Shown here in pieces: positions 57,636 through 64,000 of a stretch of 64,000 bases of DNA. The position numbers and the translations under genes are program-made. The notes below the pieces were generated by a model. The model did not search any database and was not told where the DNA came from. It saw only the letters and a list, made by a program, of their open reading frames with translations. Within the stretch, counting starts at the first letter, position 1. Every line of letters starts with the position of its first letter. The stretch is from Albugo candida. Lineage: Eukaryota > Oomycota > Peronosporomycetes > Albuginales > Albuginaceae. Where the stretch lies: contig CAJNAR010000159.1 in the NCBI GenBank assembly GCA_905220665.1, positions 481,252-545,251 of the forward strand, in the 5' to 3' direction.

Positions 57636-60600
57636 GCGTATTAGCTATATCGATGCCGAAAATAAGCAAGCAAAGATGAGCTAGTACGTTAAGAAGTTGT
57701 GCAATACGAAGAAGCTCTAAATTTGTCCCGCATTACGAACGGACGAATTCTTAGATAATACCAATTTCCAATCAAAAAGATAGTCCAGCTTGTCTGGTAA
57801 TTCAGTTATATAACGCGAGTATTTTGTCACGATGGCTTCAGCTTTCCAATTCTAAACGGAACGAGATTGATCAAAGTAGCAAATATCGGATGTTTTATCA
57901 CATGTCTCGTGGAATCATTGATTCGTCTGTTTCATGTATGCAATTGGTGCCAAGTCGTTGGATATTCAACATAACGGATGTGCAGATTAGATGCGGTAGT
58001 CTGTAATGATTTAGATTAACTGTTCCGTGAACTTTGGACCTACTGTAAGTATTCCGGATTTAAGCTCCCTATGTGTGGTTGGTTACGAATTATCTCCACA
58101 AGTTACCCTTGAATGCTGCAAAAGGTTTCAGACACATTTCACAGACATCACTACCCTTTTTTATCATAATTTCGACAATATCCGCCAGATTCAAAAGTCC
58201 GTCCAATACTTTCTACCAAGCATGGATGGATATCCTTGCTCCTTACTATTATATGGTTCCCAGTTCTTATACTAGAAACCACAATCGAAAATACGGTTTT
58301 GTGTATTTCTGTAGCTCATATGTATCATAAATGTGTGAAAAACATAAGAACTTACGTCTTCCACGTAATAAGCTCTATCGTTACAGCATAGCTTGTGTGC
58401 ACAAGGTATATGCTTGAGGACGACGATAAATAGATTGAACATACAAAATTAGTAGCTGCCACTAAGATACGAGCTAGCAAGCCGTTGCACAAACTATGTA
58501 GTTTCGGAGATTGTTTCCAAGCAGCCCAATACACTCGAAGCGAGAGTGACCTTTCTCGATTTTTGTCAGTGATGTGCATTTCAGATGCGTGAAGTACCAT
58601 ACGTACAGCTTATTGCTAGGTAGATAGCGAATACAACCCAATTTGAAGGCAAGCATACGAGCTATATGGATACAGAAAACAAGCAAGTACAGATGAGCTA
58701 TTACGTAAAGAAGTTGTGGAATACGAAGAAGCTCTAAATTTGTCCCGCATTACGAACGGACGAATTCTTAGATAATACCAATTTCCAATCAAAAAGATAG
58801 TCCAGCTTGTCTGGTAATTCAGTTATATAACGCGAGTATTTTGTCACGATGGCTTCAGCTTTCCAATTCTAAACGGAACGAGATTGATCAAAGTAGCAAA
58901 TATCGGATGTTTTATCACATGTCTCGTGGAATCATTGATTCTTCTGTTTCATGTATGCAATTGGTGCCAAGTCGTTGGATATTCAACATAACGGATGTGC
59001 AGATTAGATGCGGTAGTCTGTAAAGGCTTAGATTAACTGTTCCGTGAACTTTGGACCTACTGTAAGAATTCCGGATTTAAGCTCCCTGAGTGTCGTTGGT
59101 TACGAATTATCTCCCCAAGTTACCCTTGAATGCTGCAAAAGGTTTCAGACACATTTCACAGACATCACTACCCTTTTTTATCATAATTTCGACAATATCC
59201 GTCAGATTCAAAAGTCCGTCCAATACTTTCTACCAAGCATGGATGGATATCCTTGCTCCTTACTATTATATGGTTCCCAGTTCTTATACTAGAAACCACA
59301 ATCGAAAATACGGTTTTGTGTATTTCTGTAGCTCATATGTATCATAAATGTGTGAAAAACATAAGAACTTACGTCTTCCACGTAATAAGCTCTATCGTTA
59401 CAGCATAGCTTGTGCGCACAAGGTATATGCTTGAGGACGACGATAAATAGATTGAAGATACAAAATTAGTAGCTGCCACTAAGATACGAGCTAGCAAGCC
59501 GTTGCACAAACTATGTAGTTTCGGAGATTTTTTCCAAGCAGCCCAATACACTCGAAGCGAGAGTGACCTTTCTCGCTTTTTGTCAGTGATGTGCATTTCA
59601 GATGCGTGAAGTACCATACGTACAGCTTATTGCTAGGTAGATAGCGAATACAACCCAATTTGAAGGCAAGCATACGAGCTATATGGATACAGAAAACAAG
59701 CAAGTACAGATGAGCTATTACGTAAAGAAGTTGTGGAATACGAAGAAGCTCTAAATTTGTCCCGCATTACGAACGGACGAATTCTTAGATAATACCAATT
59801 TCCAATCAAAAAGATAGTCCAGCTTGTCTGGTAATTCAGTTATATAACGCGAGTATTTTGTCACGATGGCTTCAGCTTTCCAATTCTAAACGGAACGAGA
59901 TTGATCAAAGTAGCAAATATCGGATGTTTTATCACATGTATCGTGGAATCATTGATTCGTCTGTTTCATGTATGCAATTGGTGCCGAGTCGTTGGATATT
60001 CAACATAACGGATGTGCAGATTAGATGCGGTAGTCTGTAAAGGCTTAGATTAACTGTTCCGTGAACTTTGGACCTACTGTAAGAATTCCGGATTTAAGCT
60101 CCCTGAGTGTCGTTGGTTACGAATTATCTCCCCAAGTTACCCTTGAATGCTGCAAAAGGTTTCAGACACATTTCACAGACATCACTACCCTTTTTTTATC
60201 ATAATTTCGACAATATCCGTCAGATTCAAAAGTCCGTCCAATACTTTCTACCAAGCATGGATGGATATCCTTGCTCCTTACTATTATATGGTTCCCAGTT
60301 CTTATACTAGAAACCACAATCGAAAATACGGTTTTGTGTATTTCTGTAGCTCATATGTATCATAAATGTGTGAAAAACATAAGAACTTACGTCTTCCACG
60401 TAATAAGCTCTATCGTTACAGCATAGCTTGTGCGCACAAGGTATATGCTTGAGGACGACGATAAATAGATTGAACATACAAAATTAGTAGCTGCCACTAA
60501 GATACGAGCTAGCAAGCCGTTGCACAAACTACGTAGTTTCGGAGATTTTTTCCAAGCAGCCCAATACACTCGAAGCGAGAGTGACCTTTCTCGTTTTTGT

Positions 60601-63600
60601 CAGTGATGTGCATTTCAGATGCGTGAAGTACCATACGTACAGCTTATTGCTAGGTAGATAGCGAATACAACCCAATTTGAAGGCAAGCATACGAGCTATA
60701 TGGATACAGAAAACAAGCAAGTACAGATGAGCTATTACGTAAAGAAGTTGTGGAATACGAAGAAGCTCTAAATTTGTCCCGCATTACGAACGGACGAATT
60801 CTTAGATAATACCAATTTCCAATCAAAAAGATAGTCCAGCTTGTCTGGTAATTCAGTTATATAACGCGAGTATTTTGTCACGATGGCTTCAGCTTTCCAA
60901 TTCTAAACGGAACGAGATTGATCAAAGTAGCAAATATCGGATGTTTTATCACATGTCTCGTGGAATCATTGATTCGTCTGTTTCATGTATGCAATTGGTG
61001 CCAAGTCGTTGGATATTCAACATAACGGATGTGCAGATTAGATGCGGTAGTCTGTAATGATTTAGATTAACTGTTCCGTGAACTTTGGACCTACTGTAAG
61101 TATTCCGGATTTAAGCTCCCTATGTGTGGTTGGTTACGAATTATCTCCACAAGTTACCCTTGAATGCTGCAAAAGGTTTCAGACACATTTCACAGACATC
61201 ACTACCCTTTTTTATCATAATTTCGACAATATCCGCCAGATTCAAAAGTCCGTCCAATACTTTCTACCAAGCATGGATGGATATCCTTGCTCCTTACTAT
61301 TATATGGTTCCCAGTTCTTATACTAGAAACCACAATCGAAAATACGGTTTTGTGTATTTCTGTAGCTCATATGTATCATAAATGTGTGAAAAACATAAGA
61401 ACTTACGTCTTCCACGTAATAAGCTCTATCGTTACAGCATAGCTTGTGTGCACAAGGTATATGCTTGAGGACGACGATAAATAGATTGAACATACAAAAT
61501 TAGTAGCTGCCACTAAGATACGAGCTAGCAAGCCGTTGCACAAACTATGTAGTTTCGGAGATTGTTTCCAAGCAGCCCAATACACTCGAAGCGAGAGTGA
61601 CCTTTCTCGCTTTTTGTTAGCGATGTGCATTTCAGATGTGTGAAGTACCATACGTACAGCTTATTGCTAGGTAGATAGCGGATACAACCCAATTTGAAGG
61701 CAAGCATACGAACTATATGGATACAGAAAACAAGCAAGTACAGATGAGCTATTACGTAAAGAAGTTGTGGAATACGAAGAAGCTCTAAATTTGTCACGCA
61801 TTACGAACGGACGAATTCTTAGATAATACCAATTTCCAATCAAAAAGATAGTCCAGCTTGTCTGGTAATTTAGTTATATAACGCGAGTATTTTGTCCCGA
61901 TGGCTTCAGCTTTCCAATTCTAAACGGAACGCGATTGATCAAAGTAGCAAATATCGGATGTTTTATCACATGTATCGTGGAATCATTGATTCGTCTGTTT
62001 CATGTATGCAATTGGTGCCAAGTCGTTGGATATTCAACATAACGGATGTGCAGATTAGATGCGGTAGTCTGATAAGGCTTAGATTAACTGTTCCGTGAAC
62101 TTTGGACCTACTGTAAGAATTCCGGATTTAAGCTCCCTGAGTGTCGTTGGTTACGAATTATCTCCCCAAGTTACCCTTGAATGCTGCAAAAGGTTTCAGA
62201 CACATTTCACAGACATCACTACCCTTTTTTATCATAATTTCGACAATATCCGTCAGATTCAAAAGTCCGTCCAATACTTTCTACCAAGCATGGATGGATA
62301 TCCTTGCTCCTTACTATTATATGGTTTCCAGTTCTTATACTAGAAACCACAATCGAAAATACGGTTTTGTGTATTTCTGTAGCTCATATGTATCATAAAT
62401 GTGTGAAAAACATAAGAACTTACGTCTTCCACGTAATAAGCTCTATCGTTACAGCATAGCTTGTGTGCACAAGGTATATGCTTGAGGACGACGATAAATA
62501 GATTGAACATACAAAATTAGTAGCTGCCACTAAGATACGAGCTAGCAAGCCGTTGCACAAACTACGTAGTTTCGGAGATTTTTTCCAAGCAGCCCAATAC
62601 ACTCGAAGCGAGAGTGACCTTTCTCGTTTTTGTCAGTGATGTGCATTTCAGATGCGTGAAGTACCATACGTACAGCTTATTGCTAGGTAGATAGCGAATA
62701 CAACCCAATTTGAAGGCAAGCATACGAGCTATATGGATACAGAAAACAAGCAAGTACAGATGAGCTATTACGTAAAGAAGTTGTGGAATACGAAGAAGCT
62801 CTAAATTTGTCCCGCATTACGAACGGACGAATTCTTAGATAATACCAATTTCCAATCAAAAAGATAGTCCAGCTTGTCTGGTAATTCAGTTATATAACGC
62901 GAGTATTTTGTCACGATGGCTTCAGCTTTCCAATTCTAAACGGAACGAGATTGATCAAAGTAGCAAATATCGGATGTTTTATCACATGTCTCGTGGAATC
63001 ATTGATTCGTCTGTTTCATGTATGCAATTGGTGCCAAGTCGTTGGATATTCAACATAACGGATGTGCAGATTAGATGCGGTAGTCTGTAAAGGCTTAGAT
63101 TAACTGTTCCGTGAACTTTGGACCTACTGTAAGAATTCCGGATTTAAGCTCCCTGAGTGTCGTTGGTTACGAATTATCTCCCCAAGTTACCCTTGAATGC
63201 TGCAAAAGGTTTCAGACACATTTCACAGACATCACTACCCTTTTTTATCATAATTTCGACAATATCCGTCAGATTCAAAAGTCCGTCCAATACTTTCTAC
63301 CAAGCATGGATGGATATCCTTGCTCCTTACTATTATATGGTTCCCAGTTCTTATACTAGAAACCACAATCGAAAATACGGTTTTGTGTATTTCTGTAGCT
63401 CATATGTATCATAAATGTGTGAAAAACATAAGAACTTACGTCTTCCACGTAATAAGCTCTATCGTTACAGCATAGCTTGTGCGCACAAGGTATATGCTTG
63501 AGGACGACGATAAATAGATTGAACATACAAAATTAGTAGCTGCCACTAAGATACGAGCTAGCAAGCCGTTGCACAAACTACGTAGTTTCGGAGATTTTTT

Positions 63601-64000
63601 CCAAGCAGCCCAATACACTCGAAGCGAGAGTGACCTTTCTCGATTTTTGTCAGTGATGTGCATTTCAGATGTGTGAAGTACCATACGTACAGCTTATTGC
63701 TAGGTAGATAGCGAATACAGCCCAATTTGAAGGCAAGCATACGAACTATATGGATACAGAAAACAAGCAAGTACAGATGAGCTATTACGTAAAGAAGTTG
63801 TGGAATACGAAGAAGCTCTAAATTTGTCCCGCATTACGAACGGACGAATTCTTAGATAATACCAATTTCCAATCAAAAAGATAGTCCAGCTTGTCTGGTA
63901 ATTCAGTTATATAACGCGAGTATTTTGTCACGATGGCTTCAGCTTTCCAATTCTAAACGGAACGAGATTGATCAAAGTAGCAAATATCGGATGTTTTATC
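57636..64000 (+). repeat. Tandem array of a 1,017-bp unit, about 6.25 copies, open at the window end
   Basis: The same landmarks recur at a fixed spacing. For example the stretch TCACGATGGCTTCAGC is near 57826, 58843, 59860, 60877, 61894 (CCCGATGG here) and 62910. Spacing is 1,017, 1,017, 1,017, 1,017, 1,016. Copies differ by a few percent or less, mostly single bases and homopolymer length. The first copy is more diverged at its left edge (57636-57720), which marks the array boundary. Each unit contains an AT-rich TTATATAACGCG element. No rRNA, snRNA or tRNA motif was recognised, so this is satellite-like or an amplified unknown gene. Confidence 0.95.
58027..58275 (+). other. Conserved 82-codon open frame repeated in each 1,017-bp unit (first copy given)
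   Basis: Reads NFGPTVSIPDLSSL, then ECCKRFQTHFTDITTLFYHN, and ends LLLYGSQFLY. It recurs at 59044, 61078, 62095 and 63111. In the third unit (about 60061) one extra T in a T-run near 60190 breaks it. An upstream frame of 60 codons (57824 and equivalents, LQLSNSKRNEIDQSSKYRMF) stops before it, and no good intron joins the two. Differences between copies include both silent and replacement changes, so constraint is not evident. No family recognised. Probably chance frames carried along by amplification, but a small spliced gene is possible. Confidence 0.3.

Noticed and set aside
58352..63770. Minus-strand open frames in each repeat unit as genes
   Set aside because: They overlap plus-strand frames, vary in length from unit to unit and match nothing known.
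57636..64000. rDNA, 5S or snRNA repeat unit
   Set aside because: I looked for 5S, U1, U2 and U6 landmark motifs and found none in the 1,017-bp unit.
57636..64000. CRISPR array
   Set aside because: The repeat is one long contiguous unit with no alternating unique spacers, and the genome is eukaryotic.

Overview
This window looks like nuclear DNA of an oomycete. The signs are compact genes with short GT-AG introns of about 53-60 nt, a cilium/flagellum axoneme gene (zoospores), a eukaryotic ribosome-biogenesis factor, ankyrin/FYVE remnants, and mixed Copia, LINE, SINE and DDE elements. Gene density and moderate AT bias fit a white rust (Albugo-like) genome, but the species is inferred and nothing here names it.

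Region 1 (1-21.6 kb) is gene-dense and ordinary. It holds a membrane-anchored sphingomyelinase-like phosphodiesterase (769-2372, +), a 2-oxoglutarate/Fe(II) oxygenase-like protein (2452-4017, -), an unrecognised fragmented locus (4140-4905), a mitochondrial stomatin-like protein 2 (5157-6400, +), the giant SSU-processome factor UTP20 (6608-15603, -) and, head-to-head with it across 111 bp, a CFAP43/44-family flagellar WD-repeat/coiled-coil protein (15715-21597, +).

Region 2 (21.6-31 kb) is gene-poor. It has degenerate open stretches (two secretion-signal-like remnants, a broken ankyrin/FYVE gene, a possible kinase scrap) and a second, frameshifted copy of the phosphodiesterase (28223-29915, -).

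Region 3 (31-57.4 kb) is a nested transposon graveyard. LINE A (31036-34734) is 5'-truncated with a 17-bp target duplication and a long open reverse transcriptase frame. A DDE DNA transposon with terminal inverted repeats occupies 34845-37653. Then come a Copia 3' end (39068-39808, -), a tRNA-derived SINE-like sequence, LINE B (+), a Copia 5' part (46651-50406, +), LINE C (-) and a second Copia gag (-). The two Copia pieces carry matching 135-bp LTRs and the same 5-bp flanking duplication (CTATC) in element orientation, although they now point in opposite directions. The simplest reading is one Copia element that received a LINE and was then split by an inversion through the inverted LINE copies B and C, which share a nearly identical 1,251-bp tract.

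Region 4 (57.6 kb to the window end) is a tandem array of a 1,017-bp unit (about 6.25 copies seen, running off the end) with no recognisable gene or structural RNA.

The cellular genes do not form a pathway. The main biology of the window is retroelement-driven rearrangement and satellite-like amplification beside a conserved gene block.
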